64,000 nucleotides of DNA from JAAYYF01 sp964467885 (GCA_964467885.1 CAYXUE010000007.1:3314-67313), one strand, 5' to 3'; shown: positions 1 to 9,446, counted from the first letter of the stretch. Program-made: numbers and translations. Notes: a model not told the origin generated them from the letters alone.

Positions 1-120
1 GGGGGGCGGAAACTGGCCTCCCGCGCTTGGTCGCTACAGGCGGCGCGTGGCTCACGCGCCCGCGGGCCGGAAGCTCGGGACGCCCTACCGGGCATGACCG
101 GCGGGCGTGCCAGCCGGTGC

Positions 121-126
121 TACACT
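121..126 (+). promoter_or_regulatory. -10 hexamer TACACT of polA
   Basis: TACACT lies 8 nt before the GTG start of polA and there is no Shine-Dalgarno sequence in between. This fits the leaderless layout seen at many other starts in this window. No convincing -35 is visible. Confidence 0.4.
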
Positions 127-134
127 TCCCTGTC

Positions 135-2882
135 GTGAAGAAGTTCTACCTGATCGATGGCCACGCGCAGCTGTTCCGGGCGTACTACGCGCCGTTCCGT
201 GACCTCACCAGCCCCACCGGCGAGCCGGTGAAGGCCGTGTACGTGTTCACGCAGATGCTGCTCAACGTCCTGCGCACGGAGAAGCCGGACTACGTGGCGG
301 TGGCCTTCGACGTGAGCGACGCCACCACCCACCGCAAGGGCTGGTACCCCGAGTACAAGGCCAACCGTGACCGCAGCCCCGAGGACCTGCAGCAGCAGTT
401 CCTGCGCGTACGCGAGGTCATCCAGGCCCTCGGCATCCCCACCTTCGAGGTCGAGGGCTACGAGGCGGATGACCTGATAGCCACAATCGCCGAGAAGCTC
501 ACGGGTCAGCCGGTGGAGCTGCGCATAGCCAGCAAGGACAAGGATCTGCACCAGATCCTCACGCCCACCGTGAAGTTGTGGGACCCCAGCAAGGGCGACC
601 TCCTGGACGACGAACTGCTGCGGATAGAGAAGGGCTATGGCCCCGAGCAGGCGGTGGAGATCCAGACCCTGGTGGGTGACTCCACCGACAACATCCCCGG
701 CGCCGCCGGCGTGGGCGTGAAGACCGCCGTGCGCCTCATCAACACCTACGGTACCGCCGAGGAAGTCGTGGCGCACGCCGACGAACTCACGCCCAAACTG
801 AAGGAGAACGTGCTCAAGCACGCGGAGCAGATGGACCTCACGCGCCGACTGGTGACTCTGGACCGCGACGTGCCGTTCGAGTTCGACCTGGCGGCGTGCG
901 TGGCCCCCTCCCCGGACCTGCCCAAGCTGTTGACGCTGTTCGACGAGCTCGGCTTCCGCACCTTCGGCGAGCAGTTCGCCGAACTGTACGGCACACCCAA
1001 GGAGGCCGCCGCGGCCCTGGCAGCGGAGAGCGCCGTGGACGCGGACACCACCGCCCACGTGGTGACCAGCGAGGAGCAGCTCGACGAGTTCGTGGCGCAG
1101 CTGGCCCAGCAGCCCGTATTCGCGCTCGACACCGAGACCACCTCGCTGCTGGCGGTCGACGCCGAGGTGGTCGGCTACGCCTTCTCTTGGCGGGCCGGTG
1201 AAGGCTGGTACGTGCCCGTGCGCGGCAACGACGCCGGCCAGCCGATAGCGGACGGCAGGCAGCTGACCTACCTGGACCCCGACATGGTGGCAGCCAAGCT
1301 CAAGCCGGTTCTGGAGGAGCCCAAGAGCCTCAAGGTGGGCCAGAACCTCAAGTACGACATGAACGTGCTTTCCCGCGCCGGCATCGACCTGCAGGGCGAC
1401 CTCTTCGACACGATGGTCGCCGCCGCTCTGCTGCACCCCGAGCGCCGCACCAACAACATGGACGACCTGGCCCGCGACATGCTGGGCCTCAAGACCACGC
1501 CCATCACCGACCTCATCGGTAAGGGCAAGAAGCAGCGCACCATGCTGGACGTGCCCCTGCCCGACGTAGCCGCCTACGCCGCCGAGGACGCCGACATCAC
1601 CTGGCGCCTCTACGAGAAGCTGGCCGAGCGCCTGGAGAGCCAGCCCGAGGCCATGCAGCACCTCTTCAACAACGTGGAGATGCCGCTGGTGCGCGTGCTG
1701 GCCGCAATGGAGCGCGAGGGCGTGACGCTGGACGCCGACATGCTGGTCGAGTACTCCCAGGCGCTCACCGTGCGCTTGGACGAGCTGCGCCAGAACCTGT
1801 TCAAGGCCGCCGGCACCGAGTTCAACCCGGACTCGCCCAAGCAGCTGGGCGAGGTGCTGTTCGACAGGCTGGGCCTGCCCGTCATCAAGAAGACCAAGAC
1901 CGGGCGCTCCACGGACGCCGAGGTGCTGGAGACGCTCGCCTCCGAGTCGGACCACCCGCTGCCGCAGCTGCTGCTCGAGTACCGCGAGCTGAACAAGCTG
2001 CTGGGCACCTACGTGCAGCCGCTGCCGGCCTACCTGGCCAAGAGCACCGGCCGCCTGCACGCCTCGTTCCACCAGACGGGCGCCGCCACCGGCCGCCTGT
2101 CGTCCTCGGACCCCAACATCCAGAACATCCCCATCCGCACGGAGACGGGCCGCGAGATCCGCAGGGCCTTCCGCGCGGGCGAGGGGAGAAGCCTGATCAT
2201 GGCCGACTACTCGCAGGTGGAGCTGCGCATGCTGGCGCACTTCAGCCAGGACGAGGAGCTGGCCAAGGCGTTCCACGAGGGACTCGACATCCACGCCTAC
2301 GTGGCCTCGCAGATCTTCGACACCCCCATCGAGGAGGTCGACTCCGATCAGCGGCGGGTGGCGAAGACCGTCAACTTCGGCATCGTCTACGGCCAGTCCG
2401 CTTTCGGACTGGCGCGCACCTTACGCATCCCGCAGAGGGAGGCCGCCGCGTTCATAGCCGCCTACAAGGAGCGCTACACGGGCCTCGACCGCTTCCTGCA
2501 GGCCTGCATAGAGGAGGCCGAGGAGAAGGGCTACGTGACCACCATCCTGGGCCGCCGCCGGGCCATAGACGACATCCGCTCACGCAACCGCAACCTGCGG
2601 CAGCTGGGCGAACGCCTGGCCATCAACACCGTCATCCAGGGCAGCGCCGCCGACCTGATCAAGGTGGCCATGGTGCAACTCATGCAGCGTCTGCGTCAGG
2701 AGCACGACCAAGCGCGCCTGCTCATCCAGGTGCACGACGAGCTGGTGCTGGAGGCGCCCACACCCGAGGCGGCCGACGTGCTGACCACCACGGTGGACGT
2801 GATGAGTAGCGCCCTGCCGCTGAGCGTGCCCCTCAAGGTTGACGCTTCGGTGGGCGAGAACTGGCTGGCCGGCAAGAGCTGA
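135..2882 (+). CDS. polA: DNA polymerase I
   Basis: Replication and repair polymerase of 915 aa with all three modules. The N-terminal 5' nuclease (about 1-290) carries EADD and the SKDKD and GDSTDNIPG segments. The 3'-5' exonuclease (about 325-520) keeps its DEDDy residues: DTET near 331, KYDMN, and the tyrosine and aspartate of YAAEDAD. The polymerase domain shows motif A (DYSQVELR, about 690), motif B (KTVNFGIVYG, about 745) and motif C (VHDELVLE, about 866). Proofreading therefore looks intact, unlike Taq polymerase. The frame stays open upstream to an ATG at 27, but family homology begins at VKKFYLIDG, so I start at GTG 135. A 14-bp-stem hairpin follows the stop. Confidence 0.97.
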   Translation: MKKFYLIDGHAQLFRAYYAPFRDLTSPTGEPVKAVYVFTQMLLNVLRTEKPDYVAVAFDVSDATTHRKGWYPEYKANRDRSPEDLQQQFLRVREVIQALGIPTFEVEGYEADDLIATIAEKLTGQPVELRIASKDKDLHQILTPTVKLWDPSKGDLLDDELLRIEKGYGPEQAVEIQTLVGDSTDNIPGAAGVGVKTAVRLINTYGTAEEVVAHADELTPKLKENVLKHAEQMDLTRRLVTLDRDVPFEFDLAACVAPSPDLPKLLTLFDELGFRTFGEQFAELYGTPKEAAAALAAESAVDADTTAHVVTSEEQLDEFVAQLAQQPVFALDTETTSLLAVDAEVVGYAFSWRAGEGWYVPVRGNDAGQPIADGRQLTYLDPDMVAAKLKPVLEEPKSLKVGQNLKYDMNVLSRAGIDLQGDLFDTMVAAALLHPERRTNNMDDLARDMLGLKTTPITDLIGKGKKQRTMLDVPLPDVAAYAAEDADITWRLYEKLAERLESQPEAMQHLFNNVEMPLVRVLAAMEREGVTLDADMLVEYSQALTVRLDELRQNLFKAAGTEFNPDSPKQLGEVLFDRLGLPVIKKTKTGRSTDAEVLETLASESDHPLPQLLLEYRELNKLLGTYVQPLPAYLAKSTGRLHASFHQTGAATGRLSSSDPNIQNIPIRTETGREIRRAFRAGEGRSLIMADYSQVELRMLAHFSQDEELAKAFHEGLDIHAYVASQIFDTPIEEVDSDQRRVAKTVNFGIVYGQSAFGLARTLRIPQREAAAFIAAYKERYTGLDRFLQACIEEAEEKGYVTTILGRRRAIDDIRSRNRNLRQLGERLAINTVIQGSAADLIKVAMVQLMQRLRQEHDQARLLIQVHDELVLEAPTPEAADVLTTTVDVMSSALPLSVPLKVDASVGENWLAGKS

Positions 2883-2940
2883 GCGGGCCGCACGGCTAGC
2901 CCGGAAGCCTGAACCCCACACCTGAACCGGACACTTGAGC

Positions 2941-2987
2941 GAGTTCCGCCGCCCTAGCCGACGGGCCCGGGCGGCGGAACTCGTTAT
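2941..2987 (+). terminator. hairpin terminator after polA
   Basis: A perfect 14-bp inverted repeat (2941-2954 with 2969-2982) is followed by GTTAT. It lies between the convergent polA and TPR genes and may act in both directions, although the T-run is poor. Confidence 0.6.
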
Positions 2988-3057
2988 CGGATAGCGGGGC
3001 GGGCTGGAGCCCTCCCACCATAGCGGAGCCTGCTACTTGGACGGCTCCTTTGGGTTC

Positions 3058-3963
3058 TCAGTCCTCACCCTGCAGACGCTGGGCCTCCTGACGGAACCAG
3101 CTGTATGTGGAGTTGCTGGGCTGCAGGTTAGCGGCGCGCGAGTAGGCGTTGTAGGCGTCCTGGTAGTTGCCCTGCTCGAAGGCCACGCGGCCCAGCCAGG
3201 CCCAAGCCTCGGCGTAGTCGGCGTTGCGCGCGGTGGCTTCGGCGAAGGCGTTGCGCGCGGCGGTCATGTTGCCCGCCTCGTACTCGGCCACGCCGTTGTA
3301 GAAGGCGGTGGCGGCTTGCACGCCCCAGCGCGCCTGAGCGCGCGAGAGGTCGAGGAAGTACTGGGCCCCGGCGTCGGACGGGTCGAGGTCCACGACCGTC
3401 TGCCAGGCTGCGGCGGCCTGGTCCGGCATGCCCGCCTCGAGCAGGATGCGGCCGAGCCAGCGGTGGGCTTCAACGTCGTCGGGCACGGCCCGGGTTACCG
3501 CCAGGTAGCGCTCGGCGGCCAGCTCGAGGTTGCCCTGCGCGTAGGCCGAGTAGGCGTTGGCGTTGGCGTCGCGCAGGTAGAGCTCGCGCGCCTCGTCGTC
3601 CAGGGTGCCGCCCGCGGCGATGAACTGGTTCCAGGTGTTGACGGCCGGACCCGGCCAGTTGGCGCGGCTGTAGGCCTCGGCCAGGAACCTTAGTGGCTCG
3701 GGATGGCCGGGGGCCAGCTCCACGGCGTTGCGGCCCTCACGGAACGCCTGCTGCCACAGCGGGCGGTCGGGGTACTGCGCGTCGTAGGTGGCCAGCGCCT
3801 CAGCCATGAGCTGCTCACCGCGCTCGATGGACTCGGCTGCGTTGACCGGCAGCGAGGACTGCGCGAAGGCGCCGGACAGGGCCAGCGACAGCGCCAGGAA
3901 GCCCGCGACCAGCAGGCCGGTCAGGGGGCGGTACCCTCCAACTTTCCTCAAGTCGTTCAGCAT
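3058..3963 (-). CDS. secreted tetratricopeptide-repeat protein
   Basis: 301 aa. The N-terminus has a basic segment and a hydrophobic stretch (about 15-34) ending in SGAFAQS, a type I signal peptide pattern, so the protein is probably periplasmic or at the envelope. The rest is helical TPR repeats (for example the segments around EAYSRANWPGPAVNTWNQF, AYAQGNLELAAERYLAV and AWLGRVAFEQGNYQDAYNAY). TPR proteins are interaction scaffolds and no catalytic motif is present. The start is supported by GGAGGA 5 nt upstream (3969-3974). An 8-bp inverted repeat lies further upstream. It converges with polA. The specific partner is unknown. Confidence 0.85.
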   Translation of the reverse strand: MLNDLRKVGGYRPLTGLLVAGFLALSLALSGAFAQSSLPVNAAESIERGEQLMAEALATYDAQYPDRPLWQQAFREGRNAVELAPGHPEPLRFLAEAYSRANWPGPAVNTWNQFIAAGGTLDDEARELYLRDANANAYSAYAQGNLELAAERYLAVTRAVPDDVEAHRWLGRILLEAGMPDQAAAAWQTVVDLDPSDAGAQYFLDLSRAQARWGVQAATAFYNGVAEYEAGNMTAARNAFAEATARNADYAEAWAWLGRVAFEQGNYQDAYNAYSRAANLQPSNSTYSWFRQEAQRLQGED

Positions 3964-4275
3964 CTGATTCCTCCAAGGGGGCGCACGTACGAGAAAGTGC
4001 GTGTACGTGCTTACTTAACGGATCCTTTGTAGCCGTCCGACGTGACCAGAACATGAGCCCTGATTACGTTCCTGAAGGCACTGCAAGCTGCTCAGCGGAC
4101 CGGACGGAAGGCAGCCGCACCTCGCTTGCGTATACGGCGCCCTACTCCTCTCATGATAGGCCCAATCGCGTGCAGGAACGTATGACGGACGTCATGTGAC
4201 CCGATCTGTTCGCGCATGCCGGCTTCGTTGCGGTATGCTCCCTGCCCACTGAGTCAGAGGAAGTTGGAGAGCGAA
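3964..4275. other. divergent intergenic region, TPR gene / surE
   Basis: 312 bp without a credible gene. It holds the Shine-Dalgarno of the TPR gene (3969-3974), an inverted repeat GCACGTAC-N12-GTACGTGC (3983-4010) in the leader or promoter of that gene, and on the plus strand a possible -10 TATGCT (4234-4239) about 36 nt before surE. No tRNA or small RNA was recognised. Confidence 0.4.
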
Positions 4276-5031
4276 ATGAGAATCCTAGTTAGCAACGACG
4301 ACGGCGTCTTCAGCCCCGGCATCAAGGCGCTGGCGCAGGTCGCCTCCGAGTTCGGGCAGGTCCGGGTGGTGGCCCCCGACGTGGAACAGTCCGCCATGAG
4401 TCACGCCATCACCATCCGGCGTCCGCTGCACTACACCAAGACCACCATCAACGGACTGGAGGCTTACCGCGTGGACGGTACCCCCGCCGACTGCGTGGCG
4501 CTGGGCGCCTTCAACTGGGACGAGGTCGACCTGGTCCTGAGCGGCATCAACCTGGGGTACAACATCGGCCACAACATCTGGCACTCGGGCACGGTAGCGG
4601 CCGCCAAGCAGGCCGCCTTCCTCCGCATCCCCGCCATCGCCTTCAGCGCACCCGGTGTGGGCGAAGAGGTGGACTACGAGAAGCTCAAGCCGTTCGTCAA
4701 GGACGTCATAGAACGGTTCCTCCAGGTGCCCGACATGCTGCTGCTGAACGCCAACCTGCCCGCCGTGCCCAAGGGCGTGGTCTGGACCAGGCAGTCGGTC
4801 AGGCATTACGAGGGCTACGTGATCTCGGGCGAGGACCCTTTGGGCCGCACGCACTACTGGTTCGCGGAGGAGCCCACCGAGCAGGTGGAGGAGGGCACCG
4901 ACCGCTGGGCGGTGGAGCACGACATGGTCTCGCTCACGCCCATCCGGCTGGACCTCACGGACGAGCGCCTGCTGCAGCGCTCCAAAGCCGCCACCGGCGA
5001 CGACGTGCGCGCGGAGGGTGTGCAGGGCTGA
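4276..5031 (+). CDS. surE: 5'-nucleotidase SurE
   Basis: 251 aa, the normal length of the SurE family of metal-dependent nucleoside monophosphate phosphatases (stationary-phase survival). The metal-binding SNDDG is at residues 5-9, followed by the conserved serine region EQSAMSHAITIRRPL and the SGIN-x-G-x-NIGHN block. The usual YSGTV reads HSGTV here. Start at ATG 4276: homology begins there and AGAGGAAG/GGAG lies just upstream. The in-frame ATG at 4216 would add 20 unrelated residues. It converges with the GGDEF-EAL gene, 28 bp away. Confidence 0.95.
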   Translation: MRILVSNDDGVFSPGIKALAQVASEFGQVRVVAPDVEQSAMSHAITIRRPLHYTKTTINGLEAYRVDGTPADCVALGAFNWDEVDLVLSGINLGYNIGHNIWHSGTVAAAKQAAFLRIPAIAFSAPGVGEEVDYEKLKPFVKDVIERFLQVPDMLLLNANLPAVPKGVVWTRQSVRHYEGYVISGEDPLGRTHYWFAEEPTEQVEEGTDRWAVEHDMVSLTPIRLDLTDERLLQRSKAATGDDVRAEGVQG

Positions 5032-5059
5032 CGCCCTGCTGAACTGGTTGCCGTAGGCT

Positions 5060-7246
5060 TCAGCGGCCGGTGGCCAGCAGCTGCGGCACGGTGGCCTCGG
5101 GCAGCGGCGGGGAGTAGAACGGCCCCTGTCCGTACGTGCAGCCCAGCTTGAGCAGCATGCTGTGCTGCTCGGCCGTGCGGACCCCCTTGGCCGTGACCGT
5201 GATGTTGAGGTTGGTGGCCATGGCCACCATGGCCCTGACCAGTTCGAGGCTCTTGGGGTCGTCCGGCAGGCGGCTGACCAGGTTCTCGTCGATCTTGATG
5301 GTGCCCACCCTGTAGCGCTGCAGGTTGTAGAGCGAGTGGTGCCCGCTGCCGAAGTCGTCTATGTGCAGGCTGATGCCGTTGGCCACGATCTTGAGGATGG
5401 CGGATTCGGCCACATCGCTGGCCTCGGTGAGTGCACCCTCGCCCAGCGAGATGGCGGAGGACTTCATGGCGGTGCCCTCCTCCTCGAAGACCCGTAGCAG
5501 CGCCTGCTCCGGCTGGAACGAGAGGAAGTGGCGGGGGTTGAAGTGGAGGAGCAGCAGCAGGTCGTCGTCGTACTGCTGGCGCCAGCCGTTGGCGGCCCTG
5601 CAGGCCTGCCGCCAGATCGCCTCGTCGATGTCTCGGCCGATGCCCATCTCCGTAGCTCGGGCGAGGAACTCCTTGGGTCGCAGCACGCCCCGCGTGGGGT
5701 GTTCCCAGCGAACCAGCGCTTCGAGGCCGATGACCTGACCATCCTCCATCCTGTGGATGGGGGAGTAATGCGGCGCGAACTCCTCCTGAGCGAAGGCGCG
5801 CCACAGGTCGTTCTCAAGCTCCAGCGCGGCCATGACCTCGTGGCGCATGCGCTGGTCGAACACGCGGTAGCGCGCGCGGCCAGCCTCCTTCGCGGCGTAC
5901 ATGGCCGTGTCGGCGTCCCGCAACACCTCGACCGGATCCGTGTAGCCCACCAGTGACGGCACGATGCCGATGCTGGCGCTGGTGAAGATGATGCGCTCGT
6001 CCACCAGTAGCGGCTCGGTGAACGCCTTGCGGATGCGGTCCGCCAAGTCGATGGCGCGGTCCGGGCTATCCAGGTGGTCCATGAGGATCACGAACTCGTC
6101 GCCGCCCAGCCGCGCCACGGTGTCCTCCGGCCGGATGATCTTGGAGAGCGTGTCGGCTATGCGGACGAGCATGGCGTCGCCCACCGAGTGACCGAGCGAG
6201 TCGTTCACCAGCTTGAAGCGGTCGAAGTCGATGAACAGCAGGCCGGCGTCGCGCGAGGGCTCGGTCAGGCGACGCTGCAGCACCTGCTCCAGCCGGTCCA
6301 GCAACAGCGCCCGGTTGGGTAGGCCCGTGAGCGTGTCGTGCAGCGCGTCGTAGAGCAGGCGCGCGTTCAGGCGCGAGAGCTCGTCCTCCTTGTCGCGCAG
6401 GACCTGCTCGCGTGCCCGGCGCTCGCTGATGTCCTCGAAGGTGGCCACGGCGTAGACCACGCGGCCCTTAGAGTCCTTCACTGGCGAGGCGTTGACCGAG
6501 AAGGGCACGGGGTTGCCGCTCCTGTCGCGTCGGACCAGCTCCTCCTGCCTCACGAACTCGCCTCGCAGCGCCCGCGCGACCGGGGTGTCGCCGCGGAAGT
6601 AAGGCGAGCCGTCGAGGTGCTCCACCCCCGTCCCCTCCATCACCACGGCGCGTATGTCCGCATGGACGAACTCCTCCACTAACTCCTCGGCGGTCCGGTT
6701 CAGCATGAATACCTCGCCGCTGGGCGCCTCCACCACCAGCAGCCCCATGGCCAGGTGGTCCAGCAGCGTATCCAGCAGCGCCCGCTTGCGCTCCACGCGG
6801 CCGCGCAGCTCACCGAGCTCCAGCTCGGACTGCAGGGGTTCGTGGACGGCCACCAGCAGTCCCTGGTGCTCGACCGACCCCTCGTTGCCTTCGAGGGGGG
6901 CGGCTGTGAGGCTGACGGCCGCTACGCCGCGGCCCAGGTCGTCGAAGTCGTAGTCGCCCAGGTCACGGCTCTCGCCCAGGGCGAGGCGCTGCTCCAGGTG
7001 CTCCGCGAGGGTGCTCGGCCTCTCGAACGGCGGGATGGAGAAGATGTGGGCTCCGAGGGTGGCCTCGGGCGTGTAGCCGTAGAGGTGCGTGGCTCGCCGG
7101 TTCCAGCCCCTCACCTTCTGGGCTCCGTCCGTGATGATGACGGCGTCCGGCAGTGAGTCCAGCAGGGCCAAGGCCCAGGAGGTGTCCTCGGGCGGCGCCA
7201 AGGTGCCCTGCGGCGCGTCGTCGTTGGCAGATCGTCGTGGACTCAT
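5060..7246 (-). CDS. PAS-PAS-GGDEF-EAL protein, EAL probably catalytically dead
   Basis: 728 aa, no membrane segment, so a cytoplasmic c-di-GMP protein. There are two PAS domains (about 30-130 and 157-285, the second ending in the PAC-like FEDISERR). The GGDEF domain is intact: DFDRFKLVND and RLGGDEF near 380, with an RxxD product-inhibition site (RPED) five residues before GGDEF, so it is probably an active diguanylate cyclase. The EAL domain (about 475-728) keeps EALVRW, the DDFGSG block and KIDEN. However LEITE reads ISLGE and AEGVET reads AKGVRT, which removes metal-binding and catalytic glutamates. The EAL part is likely a sensor or regulatory module. It converges with surE. Confidence 0.9.
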   Translation of the reverse strand: MSPRRSANDDAPQGTLAPPEDTSWALALLDSLPDAVIITDGAQKVRGWNRRATHLYGYTPEATLGAHIFSIPPFERPSTLAEHLEQRLALGESRDLGDYDFDDLGRGVAAVSLTAAPLEGNEGSVEHQGLLVAVHEPLQSELELGELRGRVERKRALLDTLLDHLAMGLLVVEAPSGEVFMLNRTAEELVEEFVHADIRAVVMEGTGVEHLDGSPYFRGDTPVARALRGEFVRQEELVRRDRSGNPVPFSVNASPVKDSKGRVVYAVATFEDISERRAREQVLRDKEDELSRLNARLLYDALHDTLTGLPNRALLLDRLEQVLQRRLTEPSRDAGLLFIDFDRFKLVNDSLGHSVGDAMLVRIADTLSKIIRPEDTVARLGGDEFVILMDHLDSPDRAIDLADRIRKAFTEPLLVDERIIFTSASIGIVPSLVGYTDPVEVLRDADTAMYAAKEAGRARYRVFDQRMRHEVMAALELENDLWRAFAQEEFAPHYSPIHRMEDGQVIGLEALVRWEHPTRGVLRPKEFLARATEMGIGRDIDEAIWRQACRAANGWRQQYDDDLLLLLHFNPRHFLSFQPEQALLRVFEEEGTAMKSSAISLGEGALTEASDVAESAILKIVANGISLHIDDFGSGHHSLYNLQRYRVGTIKIDENLVSRLPDDPKSLELVRAMVAMATNLNITVTAKGVRTAEQHSMLLKLGCTYGQGPFYSPPLPEATVPQLLATGR

Positions 7247-7365
7247 GAGATGGCCAATATTACGCCGCCGGGGGGCGGTGCGCTGTCGTGCCCGCCGAGC
7301 AGGCGTTCCCCACGGTCACGCATCTTCGGGCGGACCCGCTCAGCAGTCCGTACGCAGCGGGCCGT

Positions 7366-8445
7366 TCACTCGAACTCGATGCGCGGCTGGAAGACGCTGC
7401 CGGCCGGCTGCAGCTGCGAGACCGTGACTCCTAGCAGCCTCACCGGCTCGTCGGGCCTGTCGGAGTCGAACGTCAACCTGCGCGCCACCGCCAGAAGTTC
7501 GTCCAGCTCGCTGAGAGGGCTCGCGGAAGTGTGGCTGCGCGTGATGGTGGTGAAGTCCTTGAAGCGCAGTTTCACGGTCACGGTTCGGCCGCGCATGCCT
7601 GCCCGAGCCAGGCGGTGCGCCACCTCGTCGGTCAGCTCCGTGAGCACGGGGTCGAGCTCCTGGCGGCCGGTTCTGTCGCGCTCGAAGGTGGTTTCCGCGC
7701 CCAGGGACTTGCGCTCGCGGTTGGGCTCGACCCGCCGGTCGTCGCGCCCGCAGGCGATCTCGTAGAAGAAGCGCCCGGACTTGCCGAACTCCCGCTCCAG
7801 CGCCGCGGGTCCGTAGGCGCGCAGGTCGGCGCCCGTGCGGAGGCCGAGTTCATGCATGCGCTCCCGTGTGGCTGGACCCACCCCGAAGAACTCGCCAACG
7901 GGGAGGGCGGCCAGGAAGGCTTCGGCCTCGTGCGGGAGGATGACGGTGAGGCCGTCCGGCTTGCGCAGGCCCGACGCCACCTTGGCCAGGAACTTGCCGG
8001 AGGCCACTCCCGCAGAGGCCGTCAGCCCGGTCTCCTGCCTGATGGCCGCTCTGATTGCGCGAGCCACCAGTGTGGCCGAAGGCGGTCCTAGATGGGGCTT
8101 GGTCACGTCGAGGTACGCCTCGTCCAGCGCCAGTGGCTCTACCAGGTCCGTGTAGCGCTGGAAGATGCCCCTAACTTGCTGCGAGACCTGGCGGTAGACG
8201 TCGAAGCGAGCGGGCATGACCACCAGTTCGGGGCAGAGCCGCAGTGCGCGGCGCATGGGCAGGGCGGAGTGCACGCCGAACTTGCGGGCCTCGTAGCTGG
8301 CGGCGGCCACCACGGCGCGCTCGCCGCGGCCACCCACCGCCACGGGCAGGCCCTTGAGGTGCGGATGGTCGCGCTGCTCCACGGAGGCGAAGAACGCGTC
8401 CATGTCCACGTGCACGATCTTCCTCGGTGCGGCGCCTGCCTTCAT
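7366..8445 (-). CDS. dinB: DNA polymerase IV (Y family)
   Basis: 359 aa translesion polymerase. The catalytic palm opens with IVHVDMDAFFASVEQ, and the second acidic pair is in ALDEAYLDVT. SYEARKFGV is the steric-gate/finger region. The HhH thumb (FGVGPATRERMHELGLRTGADL) and a little-finger domain follow. The frame runs upstream into the exonuclease gene, but homology starts at MKAGAAPRKIVHVDMD, whose ATG overlaps the exonuclease stop as ATGA (8442-8445). This implies translational coupling. The last residues do not form an obvious QLSLF-type clamp motif (I see QPRIEFE). Confidence 0.95.
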   Translation of the reverse strand: MKAGAAPRKIVHVDMDAFFASVEQRDHPHLKGLPVAVGGRGERAVVAAASYEARKFGVHSALPMRRALRLCPELVVMPARFDVYRQVSQQVRGIFQRYTDLVEPLALDEAYLDVTKPHLGPPSATLVARAIRAAIRQETGLTASAGVASGKFLAKVASGLRKPDGLTVILPHEAEAFLAALPVGEFFGVGPATRERMHELGLRTGADLRAYGPAALEREFGKSGRFFYEIACGRDDRRVEPNRERKSLGAETTFERDRTGRQELDPVLTELTDEVAHRLARAGMRGRTVTVKLRFKDFTTITRSHTSASPLSELDELLAVARRLTFDSDRPDEPVRLLGVTVSQLQPAGSVFQPRIEFE

Positions 8446-9353
8446 GCTGGGACCGTGCGCGCCTCCGTCAGGCTCTTCAGAACGGCCACCACCAGCTGTG
8501 CATCGCCCAGGCTGCGGTGCTCCTGCGGCGTCGTCAGCACGCGCTCCACCTGCGCAGCGCGCTCGAGCCGCATGCTGAGGCTGCCGATGCCGCGGGCCTG
8601 CGCGTAACCGCGCATGGCGCACTCGAAGGCGGGCAGCTGCGGCACCAGGCTCCAGAGTCGGCTGGTCTGCAGCGCCATGCGTTCGTCGAACGGCGCGTTC
8701 CACGCCAGCACGCGTCGGCCGTCCAGTTGACGCTCGAGCTCGAGCAGCACCTCCGGCCAGGTGGGTGCCCCAGCCAGATCGCTGATGGTCATGCCGTGGA
8801 CGCGGCTGGCGGCCGCCGGTATCCGGCCGGCGCGGGGCCACACCTTCGTCTCCAGCAGCACCTCACCGCTGTGAGCCAACGCTGCTATCTCTATGATCTC
8901 GGCGCGCCTACCCAAGCCGGTGGTCTCCGTGTCGATCACCACGAACCCTTCGGAGAAGAGCCCCGCGAGCCACTTCCGTGGGTCGCCCGGACGGGGGTGA
9001 GCCAGCGCCCCGCCTACGGGGAGCTGGCCGCTCAGCTCACCGCGCGGAGCTCCCGGTTCCGGCGCGGACGTGGCGCCCGGGTTCCCGCCGCGGCGCGGGC
9101 GGCCGAACGGAAGGTGCTCCACCGCTACCGGCGGGCTCGCTCCCCGGAGGCTGCGACCGCGAGGCCACAGGTCGTGCTTCAGGCGCCTCGCCTCGCTGGT
9201 GCTGTAGAGGGGAAGGATAGTGCCGTCCTCCCGGACGAGCTCGGCCTGCGGTTCACCCAGGCGCGTGTAGCCGTTGGCGGTGAGCTCGTCCTCGGTGCGC
9301 AGGTCGCGCGGGGCGTCGCCTCGAGCCGTGTAACGGGGCAGGTCGCCTTCCAC
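8442..9353 (-). CDS. DEDDh 3'-5' exonuclease (DnaQ-like)
   Basis: 303 aa. The exonuclease domain starts near residue 125 with FVVIDTETTGLG, then LAWNAPFDERM and the HRSLGDA block that supplies the catalytic histidine and last aspartate. All four acidic residues and the histidine appear to be present. The first about 120 residues are a low-complexity Arg/Gly/Pro-rich extension without recognised domain, so the true start could be internal. It is co-translated with dinB through a 4-bp ATGA overlap. A proofreading-type nuclease is thus paired with an error-prone polymerase. It is not the replicative epsilon subunit by any direct evidence. Confidence 0.85.
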   Translation of the reverse strand: MEGDLPRYTARGDAPRDLRTEDELTANGYTRLGEPQAELVREDGTILPLYSTSEARRLKHDLWPRGRSLRGASPPVAVEHLPFGRPRRGGNPGATSAPEPGAPRGELSGQLPVGGALAHPRPGDPRKWLAGLFSEGFVVIDTETTGLGRRAEIIEIAALAHSGEVLLETKVWPRAGRIPAAASRVHGMTISDLAGAPTWPEVLLELERQLDGRRVLAWNAPFDERMALQTSRLWSLVPQLPAFECAMRGYAQARGIGSLSMRLERAAQVERVLTTPQEHRSLGDAQLVVAVLKSLTEARTVPA

Positions 9354-9446
9354 GCTGTGAGTCTACCGGCTGGGGCCTGAGAGGCCTGCAGCCCGGGATC
9401 GGAGTACCCAGCTGGCTGGCGCTAGGGCTGGCAACCGTACGGGGCG

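Noticed and set aside
120..2294. 724-codon open frame on the minus strand across polA
   Set aside because: Typical antisense shadow of a GC-rich gene: His/Leu/Gly/Val-rich, no domain, and polA on the other strand is unmistakable.
3037..3693. 218-codon plus-strand frame over the TPR gene
   Set aside because: Val/Gly/Leu-rich low-complexity antisense frame; the TPR protein on the minus strand has a signal peptide, repeats and a Shine-Dalgarno.
4182..4195. ATGAC-N4-GTCAT repeat upstream of surE
   Set aside because: Short arms and common sequence; not distinguishable from chance.
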